Positions 14,390 to 21,758 are shown, counted from the stretch's first letter. The stretch is DNA of 26,321 nucleotides from Acidobacteriota bacterium (GCA_003225595.1 QIAR01000149.1:1-26321); one strand, 5' to 3'. Notes: a model not told the origin generated them from the sequence alone. Translations and numbers: made by a program.

Positions 14390-15013
14390 CTACGCCCGGA
14401 AGGGCATGCCCAGCTGCCGAAGCAGCGCTCGCGCCTGATCATCAGTGCGGGCGGTGGTCACGATGGTGACGTTCATGCCCTTGAGCTTATCCACTTTGGC
14501 GTAATCGATCTCGGGAAAAATCAATTGGTCGCGCAGACCCAGCGTGTAATTACCGCGTCCGTCGAACGATTTGGTCGAGACGCCGCGGAAGTCGCGCACG
14601 CGGGGAAGTACGACATTCACCAGCCGATCAAAGAACTCGTACATGCGATCACCGCGCAGGGTAACCATGGCGCCAATCGGCATGCCAGCGCGCACCTTGA
14701 AGGCCGCGATAGACTTTTTGGCGCGGGTGATGACCGGCTTCTGGCCGGTAACCTGACCGAGTTCGTTGACTGCGGGGTCAAGCACCTTGGCATTTTGAGT
14801 CGCCTCGCCTACTCCCATGTTGACCACGATCTTGTGCAGGCGCGGCACGGCCATGGGATTGTCGAATTCGAACTCCTTCATCAGGGCTGGTGCGACTTCC
14901 TTGCCGAACTTCGTGCGGAGGCGCGGCGTCTCTTTGGCACTATGGCGCGCCTGCTCTGGCGCCTTCGGTTGTTCTTGTTTTTCGGCCTTCTTATCTCTTT
15001 TCTCTTTTGCCAT
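14390..15013 (-). CDS. rplE: 50S ribosomal protein L5 (uL5)
   Basis: uL5 holds 5S rRNA in the central protuberance and touches P-site tRNA. It is 207 residues against the usual ~180, owing to a charged N-terminal extension of about 28 residues (MAKEKRDKKAEKQEQPKAPE). The core shows PRLHKIVVNMGVGEA, GQKPVITRAKKSIAAFKVRAGMPIG, RVRDFRGVSTKSFDGRGNYTLGLRDQLIFPEI and the ending TTARTDDQARALLRQLGMPF. It lies between rplX and rpsN, the standard order. Confidence 0.97.
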   Translation of the reverse strand: MAKEKRDKKAEKQEQPKAPEQARHSAKETPRLRTKFGKEVAPALMKEFEFDNPMAVPRLHKIVVNMGVGEATQNAKVLDPAVNELGQVTGQKPVITRAKKSIAAFKVRAGMPIGAMVTLRGDRMYEFFDRLVNVVLPRVRDFRGVSTKSFDGRGNYTLGLRDQLIFPEIDYAKVDKLKGMNVTIVTTARTDDQARALLRQLGMPFRA

Positions 15014-15051
15014 TGCTCAATTACTTTCTCTCACGCTTTTCGCTGTCGCGG

Positions 15052-15070
15052 AAGCAGCTTCTAGCTCTTA
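15052..15070 (+). repeat. Short heptamer repeat, AGCTTCT type
   Basis: AGCTTCT followed in register by AGCTCTT, in the rplX-rplE gap. Confidence 0.45.
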
Positions 15071-15131
15071 TTTCCCCCGGGCTTTGCCGCCCCTTTAGGC
15101 GCTTGGTCCCCGCCAGCGTTCAGCATTCCCG

Positions 15132-15166
15132 ATTGACTGACAGACTGAAAACTGACAGTGATAGCT
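15132..15166 (-). repeat. Degenerate repeat, AGTTTTC/AGTCTGTC type
   Basis: On the minus strand AGCTATC, ACTGTC, AGTTTTC, AGTCTGTC and AGTCAATC follow one another in 6-8-base steps. It touches the rplX stop codon. It looks like a looser member of the heptamer family. Confidence 0.45.
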
Positions 15167-15506
15167 ATTTATCCAATGTCGTGCCGCACTTTTTGCAGAT
15201 GCGCACTTTGCGTTCGCCGCGCACTTCGTGTCCGATGCGGACCGGCCCACAAGTCGGGCAGACGAGCTGCACGTTCGATAGTGCAATGCGACTCTCCTGC
15301 TCGGCAATACCGCCCTTGATGTTACGCTGCGGATTAGGTCGCACATGCTTCTTCACCATCATGACGTGTTCGACGAGAATCTTGCCCTCGTCGGGAAACA
15401 TGCGGAGGACGCGCCCTTCCTTACCCTTGTCGCGCCCAGTGATCACCTTCACCGTATCGTTGCGCCGGATGTCGACTCGCTTGTGTGACGTTGTTACGGT
15501 TCGCAT
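15165..15506 (-). CDS. rplX: 50S ribosomal protein L24 (uL24), Cys-rich form
   Basis: uL24 starts 50S assembly on 23S rRNA and borders the exit tunnel. It has 113 residues. A KOW motif lies near residues 17-43 (DTVKVITGRDKGKEGRVLRMFP), followed by VMMVKKHVRPNPQRNIKGGI. Cys83, Cys86, Cys104 and Cys107 (CPTCG and CKKCG) form a probable zinc ribbon that E. coli L24 lacks but other bacteria have. It lies between rplN and rplE. Confidence 0.97.
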   Translation of the reverse strand: MRTVTTSHKRVDIRRNDTVKVITGRDKGKEGRVLRMFPDEGKILVEHVMMVKKHVRPNPQRNIKGGIAEQESRIALSNVQLVCPTCGPVRIGHEVRGERKVRICKKCGTTLDK

Positions 15507-15618
15507 TTCAAAGCCTTTTCGGATCCAGGTCTAAAAGTTTCAGAGGTTTCTAGGGCTCAACCCCTATTTTGCATCTGGCGACCCTCGCACTTTGAAACCT
15601 TCTAATATTGAAAATCCT

Positions 15619-15990
15619 CTAAAGCACTTCTGGTGCCAGCGAAACAATCTTCAAGAACTTCTTCTCGCGCAACTCGCGGGCCACGGGGCCGAACACGCGG
15701 GTGCCCACCGGTTCCCCCGCTTCATTGATGAGCACGGCGGCGTTCTGGTCGAAGCGGATATACGTACCATCGCGGCGGCGATGCTCTTTTCGGGTACGCA
15801 CGATCACTGCCTTAACAACTTTTCCTTTTTGCACCTGCCCATCGGGGGCCGCTTCCTTCACGCTGGCGGTGACAACGTCGCCCAGACCGGCACGCAGTCC
15901 GGTCGAGCCGCCGAGCGGAAGAATCATCTGCAGCTTGCGAGCGCCCGAGTTATCGGCGACCTCGAGCATGCTTCTCATCATCACAGCCAT
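15619..15990 (-). CDS. rplN: 50S ribosomal protein L14 (uL14)
   Basis: uL14 lies at the subunit interface and is part of intersubunit bridges. It has 123 residues, standard. It shows MLEVADNSGARKLQMILPLGGS, GDVVTASVKEAAPDGQVQKGKVVKAVIVRTRKEHRRRDGTYIRFDQNAAVLIN and the ending FGPVARELREKKFLKIVSLAPEVL. The ATG at 15990 is preceded by GGGGGAA about 9 bases away. It is 30 bases after rpsQ, the start of the spc section. Confidence 0.98.
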   Translation of the reverse strand: MAVMMRSMLEVADNSGARKLQMILPLGGSTGLRAGLGDVVTASVKEAAPDGQVQKGKVVKAVIVRTRKEHRRRDGTYIRFDQNAAVLINEAGEPVGTRVFGPVARELREKKFLKIVSLAPEVL

Positions 15991-16020
15991 AGTCTTAATT
16001 CCCCCGTGCGCGTCGCGACC

Positions 16021-16362
16021 CTATTGTCCAGTCTGCGCACCGATGGTGGTCTCAGGCACAAGCGCCGTCTTGCGGATGATCTCCTTCAGGCGCCACCGCT
16101 TGAGTTTTGAAAGCGGCCGCGTTTCCTCGAGGCGCACGACGTCGCCTACGCGTGCTTCATTCTTCTCGTCATGCGCGTAGAACTTCTTGCCCTGCGAAAC
16201 GACGCGACCGTAAAGCCGATGCGACTTCTTGCGCACGGCTTCGACTACGATGGTCTTGTGCATGCGGTTGGATATGACCTCTCCGACAACCACTTTGCGG
16301 CGGCCGGCCCGCTCATTGCTCAGAGCACTCGGCTGGCCCTGCCGTGTCGTTGGTTCGGGCAT
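16021..16362 (-). CDS. rpsQ: 30S ribosomal protein S17 (uS17)
   Basis: uS17 binds 16S rRNA helices 7 and 11 early in assembly. The OB-fold core runs from about residue 21 (RRKVVVGEVISNRMHKTIVVEAVRKKSHRLYGR) through KKFYAHDEKNEARVGDVVRLEETRPLSKLKRWRL. It has 113 residues against the usual ~85, with a short polar N-terminal extension (MPEPTTRQGQPSALSNE) and a C-terminal tail. One base separates it from the rpmC stop, so the pair is translationally coupled. Confidence 0.97.
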   Translation of the reverse strand: MPEPTTRQGQPSALSNERAGRRKVVVGEVISNRMHKTIVVEAVRKKSHRLYGRVVSQGKKFYAHDEKNEARVGDVVRLEETRPLSKLKRWRLKEIIRKTALVPETTIGAQTGQ

Positions 16363-16363
16363 G

Positions 16364-16576
16364 TTACCTCCTCTCTGTCTTGTGGTTGGCAGCTTCCTGC
16401 TCGCGCATAATGGTTTTGACGCGGGCGATATCCTTGCGCAGACCGCGAATTTTCTTCAGGCTCTCCGTTTGTCCCATGTTGAGCTGGAACTTCAGCTTGA
16501 AGAGCTGGTCAGCGAGCTCATGCTCCTGGTGACGAAGCTCGACGTCGGTGAGGTTGCGGATTTTCTCCGGTTTCAT
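16364..16576 (-). CDS. rpmC: 50S ribosomal protein L29 (uL29)
   Basis: uL29 lies by the exit tunnel and helps dock trigger factor and SRP. It is 70 residues of two alpha helices: MKPEKIRNLTDVELRHQEHEL and LFKLKFQLNMGQTESLKKIRGLRKDIARVKTIMRE. The ATG at 16576 is directly preceded by a heptamer array (GAGAACC on this strand) rather than a clear Shine-Dalgarno. It is one base from rpsQ and follows rplP, as in the canonical S10 operon. Confidence 0.97.
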   Translation of the reverse strand: MKPEKIRNLTDVELRHQEHELADQLFKLKFQLNMGQTESLKKIRGLRKDIARVKTIMREQEAANHKTERR

Positions 16577-16581
16577 AAATC

Positions 16582-16624
16582 GGTTCTCAATCAGTTCTAG
16601 TTTCGGGTTCTCACTTCTCAGTTG
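16582..16624 (+). repeat. Heptamer array, GGTTCTC/AGTTCTA type
   Basis: GGTTCTC, a 4-base remnant, AGTTCTA, a 6-base unit, GGTTCTC, ACTTCTC, AGTTGTT. It begins 5 bases upstream of the rpmC ATG. Confidence 0.75.
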
Positions 16625-16650
16625 TTGCCCGATTTCTTTTCTGTGCAGAT

Positions 16651-17067
16651 CTACTGAATGCCCTCACGCTTCACAAACATGGTGCGCAGGGGCAGCTTGT
16701 GCGATGCGAGACGCATAGCTTCCGCGGCGTCGGTTGGAGACACGCCTTCCATTTCAAAGAGGATCTTGCCTGGGCGCACGACCGCCACCCAGTGATCGGG
16801 CGCACCTTTGCCCTTACCCATACGGGTTTCGGCGGGCTTTTTGGTCACTGGTTTGTCAGGAAACAGACGAATCCAGATTTTGCCGCCGCGCTTCACGAAG
16901 CGAGTCATGGCGACACGGCTGGCCTCGATCTGGCGGTCCGTGATCCAGCCGGGCTCGAGCACCTTCAGTCCGTATTCTCCGAAAGCCAGCTCAGAGCCGC
17001 GCCAAGCCTTGCCGGCCATGCGCCCGCGCTGCTGCTTACGGTACTTCACTTTCTTGGGCATCAACAT
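16651..17067 (-). CDS. rplP: 50S ribosomal protein L16 (uL16)
   Basis: uL16 contacts A-site tRNA near the peptidyl transferase centre. It has 138 residues, typical. It begins MLMPKKVKYRKQQRGRMAGKAWRG and shows GYRGxx-like loop residues in AFGEYGLKVLEPGWITDRQIEASRVAMTRFVKRGGKIWIRLFPDKPVTKKPAETRMGKGKG, split here by family landmarks MTRFVKRGG, FPDKPVTKKP and MGKGKGAPDHW. The MLMPK start is conserved in the family. A heptamer array begins 7 bases upstream. It is between rpsC and rpmC. Confidence 0.97.
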   Translation of the reverse strand: MLMPKKVKYRKQQRGRMAGKAWRGSELAFGEYGLKVLEPGWITDRQIEASRVAMTRFVKRGGKIWIRLFPDKPVTKKPAETRMGKGKGAPDHWVAVVRPGKILFEMEGVSPTDAAEAMRLASHKLPLRTMFVKREGIQ

Positions 17068-17072
17068 AAAAT

Positions 17073-17106
17073 CAGCTCTTAGCTATCAACCTGTAACGCT
17101 CAGCTT
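17073..17106 (+). repeat. Heptamer array, AGCTCTT/AGCTATC type
   Basis: AGCTCTT, AGCTATC, AACCTGT, AACGCTC, AGCTTGA follow in exact 7-base register. It begins about 7 bases upstream of the rplP start and runs straight into the palindrome at 17107. Confidence 0.75.
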
Positions 17107-17127
17107 GAGACGCACAAGCTGCGTCTC
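17107..17127. repeat. GAGACGCA palindrome
   Basis: GAGACGCA and TGCGTCTC pair over 8 bases around CAAGC, followed by TAC. The same element occurs twice in the fusA-rpsG gap (25803 and 25847). Confidence 0.8.
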
Positions 17128-17139
17128 TACAGAACATCT

Positions 17140-17811
17140 CTAGAAGGCGCCAGTCACTGTTGCGGGCTGCGCTTCGCGCTTCTTCTGCGGCAGAATTTCG
17201 CCACGGTAGATCCAGCATTTCACGCCGATTACGCCGTAGGTCGTTTTTGCCTCGGAGAAACCGTACTCGATGTCGGCGCGCAACGTGTGCAGCGGCAAGC
17301 GGCCTTGTAGGTACCACTCGGAACGGGCGATTTCGTTGCCGTTCAGCCGGCCGCTGACGCGAACCTTGATTCCCTTGCAGCCGAAGCGCAGGGCGGAATC
17401 TACCGCCTTGCGCATGGCACGGCGGAAGCCGACACGCTTTTCGAGTTGCAGCGCGATCGACTCCGACACCAGTTGCGCATCAAGCTCGGGCTTGTGCACT
17501 TCCTGGATATCGATGTAGACCTCGCGCGAAGTGCGCTTCTGCACGTCCTGCTTGAGCTTGTCGATTTCAGCGCCCTTGCGCCCGATGATAATGCCCGGAC
17601 GCGCCGTTTTGATGATGACGCGCAGCTTGTTGCCAGGGCGCTCGATTTCGATCGAGCTGACGCCGGCGGACTTAAGCTTATCCTTCAACTCGTTCTTCAG
17701 CTTGACGTCTTCCAGCAGCAGCTTGTCGTAATCACGTTCGACAAACCAACGCGATTTCCAAGGCTTGGTGTAGCCGAGGCGAAAACCATATGGGTGGACT
17801 TTTTGTCCCAT
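17140..17811 (-). CDS. rpsC: 30S ribosomal protein S3 (uS3)
   Basis: uS3 lines the mRNA entry tunnel and contributes to the ribosomal helicase. It has 223 residues. It begins MGQKVHPYGFRLGYTKPWKSRWF. The KH domain has its GXXG loop as GRKG at residues 77-80, and the C-terminal domain shows GCKGIKVRVSGRLNGNEIARSEWYLQGRLPLHTLRADIEYGFSEA, seen as GRLNGNEIARSEW and LPLHTLRADIEYG. AAGGAG lies about 6 bases before the ATG. It is between rplV and rplP. Confidence 0.98.
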   Translation of the reverse strand: MGQKVHPYGFRLGYTKPWKSRWFVERDYDKLLLEDVKLKNELKDKLKSAGVSSIEIERPGNKLRVIIKTARPGIIIGRKGAEIDKLKQDVQKRTSREVYIDIQEVHKPELDAQLVSESIALQLEKRVGFRRAMRKAVDSALRFGCKGIKVRVSGRLNGNEIARSEWYLQGRLPLHTLRADIEYGFSEAKTTYGVIGVKCWIYRGEILPQKKREAQPATVTGAF

Positions 17812-17843
17812 TGTTTCTCCTTGTCGTAGATCCCTTACCTCTT

Positions 17844-17872
17844 GTGTGCCATCCCTCCTACGGGACGCGATC
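17844..17872. repeat. Repeat TCCC-TCCTAC-GGGA
   Basis: TGTGCCATCCCTCCTACGGGA and the bases after it resemble 23529-23552 in the tuf-fusA gap. TCCC and GGGA could pair. It lies in the rplV-rpsC gap. Confidence 0.6.
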
Positions 17873-17903
17873 TCTCGTCAGAGATCTTTCGTGGCTGAAC
17901 GTG

Positions 17904-18377
17904 CTATTTAGCTCCCGCCGTCTTCCTGCGGGGAGCTTTCTTAGCTTTAGCCTTAACTCTCCTTCTAGCTGGGGCCTTAGCGGTTGCTTTCTCTTCGCCC
18001 ACCACGGTTGCTACGGTCTCTCCGTTCTTGCCCCGCTCAGCGAGCACGATCTCGATATGTGCGATGCGCCGCACGTAGTGGTAAGCGCGTCCCATAGGCG
18101 CCGGACGGATGCGCTTCATACGCGGGCCGTCGTTCGCCACGGCACGCTTCACGTACAGATTATCGATATCGATATCAATACCCTTTTCGGTACTCAGGTA
18201 ACTGGCATTGTCAACCGCCGATTGCAGCAGCTTGGCCACCGTCGCCGCCACCCGCTTCTTGGTAAACGCCAGCGTATTGCGCGCTTCTTCGGCCCGGCGC
18301 CCCTTTATGAGGCCCAGCACCAGACGCGCTTTCTGAGGTGAGACGCGCATGTAACGTGCTTCAGCTCGGAATTCCAT
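17904..18377 (-). CDS. rplV: 50S ribosomal protein L22 (uL22)
   Basis: uL22 reaches into the exit tunnel with a long hairpin. The core shows EARYMRVSPQKARLVLGLIKGRRAEEA and the hairpin region RAVANDGPRMKRIRPAPMGRAYHYVRRIAHIEIVL (landmarks PRMKRIRPAPMGRA and RRIAHIEIVL). It has 157 residues against the usual ~112: a tail from about residue 115 is Lys/Arg/Ala-rich (ATAKAPARRRVKAKAKKAP). AAGGAG lies 8-13 bases before the ATG at 18377. It is 12 bases after rpsS. Confidence 0.97.
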   Translation of the reverse strand: MEFRAEARYMRVSPQKARLVLGLIKGRRAEEARNTLAFTKKRVAATVAKLLQSAVDNASYLSTEKGIDIDIDNLYVKRAVANDGPRMKRIRPAPMGRAYHYVRRIAHIEIVLAERGKNGETVATVVGEEKATAKAPARRRVKAKAKKAPRRKTAGAK

Positions 18378-18389
18378 CGCTGCGTCTCC

Positions 18390-18761
18390 TTATGGCTTGG
18401 GCGCCGCGGGCGCTGCTGGTGCTGCTCCCGCTGCCGGAGCCGGAACCGGCGCTCCCGGGCCGCCGGGGACACCGGCTGGCCTGACTGCGGTTTCGGTCGC
18501 TGCCCTCATAGAGTGTCCCTTGAATGAGCGGGTGAAGCTGAACTCGCCCAGTTTGTGCCCCACCATGTTCTCGGTGATATACACCGGGATAAATTTCCGG
18601 CCGTTATGGACGGCGATGGTGTGGCCCACCATCTCGGGAATGATGGTCGAGCGCCGCGACCAGGTGCGCAGCACCTTCTTCTCATTGCGAGCGTTCATAG
18701 CTTCCACCCTCGTCTGAAGGTAGGTGTCTACGAACGGGCCTTTCTTGGTTGAACGTGCCAT
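18390..18761 (-). CDS. rpsS: 30S ribosomal protein S19 (uS19)
   Basis: uS19 lies in the 30S head, near the A-site finger, with uS13. It begins MARSTKKGPFVDTYL and shows TWSRRSTIIPEMVGHTIAVHNGRKFIPVYITENMVGHKLGEFSFTRSFKGH (landmarks RSTIIPEMVGHTIAVHNG and GHKLGEFSFTR). It has 123 residues against ~92, because of a Pro/Ala/Gly-rich tail (GGPGAPVPAPAAGAAPAA). The start codon at 18761 is followed upstream by a heptamer array and lacks a clear Shine-Dalgarno. It lies between rplB and rplV. Confidence 0.97.
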   Translation of the reverse strand: MARSTKKGPFVDTYLQTRVEAMNARNEKKVLRTWSRRSTIIPEMVGHTIAVHNGRKFIPVYITENMVGHKLGEFSFTRSFKGHSMRAATETAVRPAGVPGGPGAPVPAPAAGAAPAAPAAPKP

Positions 18762-18765
18762 AAGT

Positions 18766-18806
18766 CAGTTCTCGGTTCTGAGTTCTCGAAATTCTCTAAG
18801 TTCTCC
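18766..18806 (+). repeat. Heptamer array, AGTTCTC/GGTTCTG type
   Basis: AGTTCTC, GGTTCTG, AGTTCTC, then degenerate units and AGTTCTC again. It begins 5 bases upstream of the rpsS ATG. Confidence 0.8.
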
Positions 18807-18849
18807 GGCGTCGGACGACATCCCTGTCAACTGCCAACGAAACGCGGCG

Positions 18850-19674
18850 TCACTTCTTGCGGCGGCTGACGATGAATGCGTCGGTACGCTTGTTATTGCG
18901 CGTTTTGTAACCTCGCGTCGGTTGTCCCCACGGAGTCACCGGATGACGGCCGCCGGATGTCTTGCCTTCGCCACCCCCATGCGGGTGATCGACTGGATTC
19001 ATCGACACCCCGCGGTTATGGGGACGGCGTCCCAACCAGCGCATCCGTCCCGCCTTGCCGATCGAGACATTCTCGTGATCGGTGTTGCCCACCTGACCGA
19101 TCGTGGCCATGCAGTCGAGCAGAACTTTGCGCGTCTCACCCGAGGGCAGTTTCACCAGCGCGTAGTCGCCTTCTTTGGCTACCAATTGGGCGGCGCCGCC
19201 GGCTGAGCGCACCATCTGTGCGCCTTTCCCGGGCCGAAGCTCCAAATTGTGAACCATCGTGCCTGGCGGGATATTGCGAAGCGGCAGCGCGTTGCCGACG
19301 AGAATGTCGGCGTCGGGGCCGCTCACCACTTTTTGTCCCACCTTCAATCCGTCGGGCTGGACGATGTAGCGCTTTTCGCCATCGGCATAACTCAAGAGTG
19401 CGATGCGGGCTGAACGGTTGGGATCGTATTCGATCGAAACCACGCTGGCGGGTATGCCGACCTTGTCGCGTTTGAAATCAATGAGGCGTAGCTTACGCTT
19501 GTTCCCACCACCGCGGAACCAACTGGTGATGTCGCCCGAGTTACGGCGTCCTCCGGTGTGCTTCTTAGGCTCGGTCAGCGGCTTAAACGGCTTGTCGGCC
19601 GTGAGCTCGTCATTGACCAGCGTGGTCCGGAACCGTAATGTCTGGGTCGTCGGTCTGTAAGTCTTGATTGCCAT
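18850..19674 (-). CDS. rplB: 50S ribosomal protein L2 (uL2)
   Basis: uL2 is a primary 23S rRNA-binding protein needed for subunit joining and peptidyl transfer. It has 274 residues, standard. It begins MAIKTYRPTTQTLRFRTT, has KKHTGGRRNSGDITSWFRGGG, and shows the C-terminal NPVDHPHGGGEGKTSGGR with the functionally important His at residue 230. The ending is RGYKTRNNKRTDAFIVSRRKK. The ATG at 19674 is abutted by an AGCTCTC heptamer array that gives GAGAG on this strand. It lies between rplW and rpsS. Confidence 0.98.
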   Translation of the reverse strand: MAIKTYRPTTQTLRFRTTLVNDELTADKPFKPLTEPKKHTGGRRNSGDITSWFRGGGNKRKLRLIDFKRDKVGIPASVVSIEYDPNRSARIALLSYADGEKRYIVQPDGLKVGQKVVSGPDADILVGNALPLRNIPPGTMVHNLELRPGKGAQMVRSAGGAAQLVAKEGDYALVKLPSGETRKVLLDCMATIGQVGNTDHENVSIGKAGRMRWLGRRPHNRGVSMNPVDHPHGGGEGKTSGGRHPVTPWGQPTRGYKTRNNKRTDAFIVSRRKK

Positions 19675-19677
19675 AAT

Positions 19678-19702
19678 AGCTCTCAGCTTTTAGCTTTCAG
19701 CT
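19678..19702 (+). repeat. Heptamer array, AGCTCTC type
   Basis: AGCTCTC, AGCTTTT, AGCTTTC, AGCT in perfect 7-base register. It begins 4 bases upstream of the rplB ATG, within the 186-base rplW-rplB gap. Confidence 0.85.
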
Positions 19703-19860
19703 ATTTCGGATCAGCCACCGCACTTTGTGATGACTCATGGCTGGACGACTTAGCTTTCTTCATTCCCTCTGAGCGATTCGGCCCATCGGGCCCGCCGAAT
19801 CGCGCTGCTGAAAGGCCTTCGTACTGCTGGGTTCTACAAGGCGTCCAGCAGTTTTCCAAA

Positions 19861-20154
19861 TTAGAGATTCTGCGCGTATTCCGGCATCTTTTCGCCGGCT
19901 TTCAGCCGAACATACGCTTTCTTCCAATCAGGGCGATAGCCCGCAAATTTTCCGCGCCGGCGCTCCTTGCCCGGGTAGTTGGCCGTGCGCACTGACCTCA
20001 CCTTCACTTTGAAGATGGTCTGCACAGCCTCCTTGACTTCTGTCTTAGTCGCCTTGCTGTTCACCTGGAAGACCAGCGTGTTCTGGTTTTCCTTGATGGC
20101 CAGACCTTTCTCGGTGATCACCGGACGGCGAATGATCTGGTAAGCAGATTTCAT
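19861..20154 (-). CDS. rplW: 50S ribosomal protein L23 (uL23)
   Basis: uL23 sits at the exit tunnel and is the docking site for trigger factor and SRP. It has 97 residues, standard. It shows YQIIRRPVITEKGLAIKENQNTLVFQVNSKATKTEVKEAVQTIFKVKVRSVRTANYPGK (landmarks RRPVITEKG and EAVQTIFKVKV). The ATG overlaps the rplD stop by one base (TAATG), so translation is coupled. It is followed by a wide gap before rplB. Confidence 0.98.
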   Translation of the reverse strand: MKSAYQIIRRPVITEKGLAIKENQNTLVFQVNSKATKTEVKEAVQTIFKVKVRSVRTANYPGKERRRGKFAGYRPDWKKAYVRLKAGEKMPEYAQNL

Positions 20155-20897
20155 TACGCCACCTCCGCCGCTTTTTCATGCCGCACACGACGCCGCGGGA
20201 CGCGCATGGCTTTCTTTTCACTCTTCTTACCTTCGCCTTCCCCCGCCTGGCGCTGGCGCTTGGAAACTGAGTTCTTCAGCGACAACTGGAGTTTCTCAAT
20301 CGCAGGCTGCGAAAAGATCACGCGGTCATAACGCAATAGGTGATAAGGATGCACTTCGTTGCCCCGCACAAGCTCGAGATCTTCGATATTGCGGGAGCTG
20401 AGCTCGAGATTGCGATTCTCGTGCTTCGGCTCTTCTACCAGCAACACGGTGCCGTCGACTTTCAACACATCAAGGGCTTCACGGAATTGCTTGGTCTTAG
20501 CTTCCTTTACATCGAAAGCGTTCACTACCGTCAGCTTTCCGTCGGCGAATTTGGACGCGAGCGCCGAGCGTAATGCGCCCAGCAGCTTCTTGCGTGGAAA
20601 CGTGTAATCGTACGTGCGCGGCTGGGGACCATGAACCGTACCGCCATGACGCCATAGCGGGGAACGTATCGAGCCCACCCGGGCGCGGCCGGTTCCCTTC
20701 TGCTTCCACAGCTTTTTGCCGGAGCCGGAGACCAGCTTGCGGTTCTTGGTAGCGTGCGTGCCGGCCCGCTGCGAGGCACGATAGTGCCTGACCGCTTCCC
20801 ACAGCAGGTCCTCGTTGACCGCGCCGAAGACTTCATCAGCGAGTTCGAGTGTGCCGACTTTGGATCCGGTCAGATCGTAGATGTCGATGGTTGCCAT
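20154..20897 (-). CDS. rplD: 50S ribosomal protein L4 (uL4)
   Basis: uL4 extends into the exit tunnel; in E. coli it also represses the S10 operon. It has 247 residues against ~205. The core shows VNEDLLWEAVRHYRASQRAGTHATKNRKLVSGSGKKLWKQKGTGRARVGSIRSPLWRHGG (landmarks KGTGRARVGS and RSPLWRHGGTVHGP). The C-terminal tail from about residue 212 is basic (GEGKKSEKKAMRVPRRRVRH) and unusual. It shares its stop with the rplW start. It lies between rplC and rplW. Confidence 0.97.
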   Translation of the reverse strand: MATIDIYDLTGSKVGTLELADEVFGAVNEDLLWEAVRHYRASQRAGTHATKNRKLVSGSGKKLWKQKGTGRARVGSIRSPLWRHGGTVHGPQPRTYDYTFPRKKLLGALRSALASKFADGKLTVVNAFDVKEAKTKQFREALDVLKVDGTVLLVEEPKHENRNLELSSRNIEDLELVRGNEVHPYHLLRYDRVIFSQPAIEKLQLSLKNSVSKRQRQAGEGEGKKSEKKAMRVPRRRVRHEKAAEVA

Positions 20898-20931
20898 ATG
20901 TTTTCCGTATTGGCGCGTTGGCCCACAATTA

Positions 20932-20951
20932 ATGACCGACGACCAACGACT
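20932..20951 (-). repeat. Heptamer array, AGTCGTT/GGTCGTC type
   Basis: On the minus strand AGTCGTT, GGTCGTC and GGTCATT follow in 7-base register in the rplC-rplD gap, about 35 bases before the rplD start. It is the same type as 5335 but on the other strand. Confidence 0.7.
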
Positions 20952-20954
20952 GCT

Positions 20955-21686
20955 TTAGCCCTTCTTAGAACCGCGCTTAGCCGACTTCAATGGATCAACC
21001 GTGCCGATTCCAGCGAACCCGCGACGTTCTCTAGGCGGCTTCTTGGCCTTGGTGATGATCAGGTACCCGCCATTCGGGCCGGGCACGCTGCCTTCGATCA
21101 CCAGCAGGTTCTCTTCTTTGTCCATGCCCAGCACACGCGAGTTGCGAACCGTTACGCGCTCAGCCCCCATGTGTCCGGACATGCGCATCCCCTTGAACAC
21201 GCGCGAAGGAAACGCCGACGAGCCGATCGAACCCGGGATCTGAAACATCGAACCATGTGACTTGGGGCCACCGCCAAAATGATGGCGCTTGACTACGCCA
21301 GCAAAGCCACGCCCCTTGCTGATGCCGACGATGTCGACAAACTTTTCACCTTCGAAGATATCGACCAGCACGCGATCTCCAACCTTCACGGCGCCGTCGG
21401 TCTCGGTTTTCTCTTCGATCTCTAGCGGGACCTCACGCAGAAACTTCATTGGCGGCAGGTTGTGTTTGGCGAAGTGTCCGCGCATTGGTTTGGTGACCCG
21501 CGATTCCTTTACGAACTCGACAAGCCCGATCTGGGCGGAGTCGTAGCCGTCCTTGGTGGCGGTCTTGTGCTGCGTGATCACGCAGGGACCCGCCTGAAGG
21601 ACAGTGGCTGGGCGGACGTCACCCTTGCTATCGAAGAGCTGCGTCATGCCGACCTTCTTTCCTAGAATTCCAGCTACCTTTGCCAT
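20955..21686 (-). CDS. rplC: 50S ribosomal protein L3 (uL3)
   Basis: uL3 binds 23S rRNA near the peptidyl transferase centre and starts assembly. It begins MAKVAGILGKKVGMTQLFD and shows GISKGRGFAGVVKRHHFGGGPKSHGS and SRVFKGMRMSGHMGAERVTVRN. It has 243 residues against ~210: the C-terminal extension reads PPRERRGFAGIGTVDPLKSA and ends SKKG. GGAGAAGGAAC lies just before the ATG at 21686. It is the second gene of the S10 section. Confidence 0.98.
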   Translation of the reverse strand: MAKVAGILGKKVGMTQLFDSKGDVRPATVLQAGPCVITQHKTATKDGYDSAQIGLVEFVKESRVTKPMRGHFAKHNLPPMKFLREVPLEIEEKTETDGAVKVGDRVLVDIFEGEKFVDIVGISKGRGFAGVVKRHHFGGGPKSHGSMFQIPGSIGSSAFPSRVFKGMRMSGHMGAERVTVRNSRVLGMDKEENLLVIEGSVPGPNGGYLIITKAKKPPRERRGFAGIGTVDPLKSAKRGSKKG

Positions 21687-21728
21687 GTTCCTTCTCCGCT
21701 ACGCCCAGCGTGGCGCTTTGGCCGTTGG

Positions 21729-21758
21729 CTCTGAAACCTGAGAGCTGATGGCTGAGAG

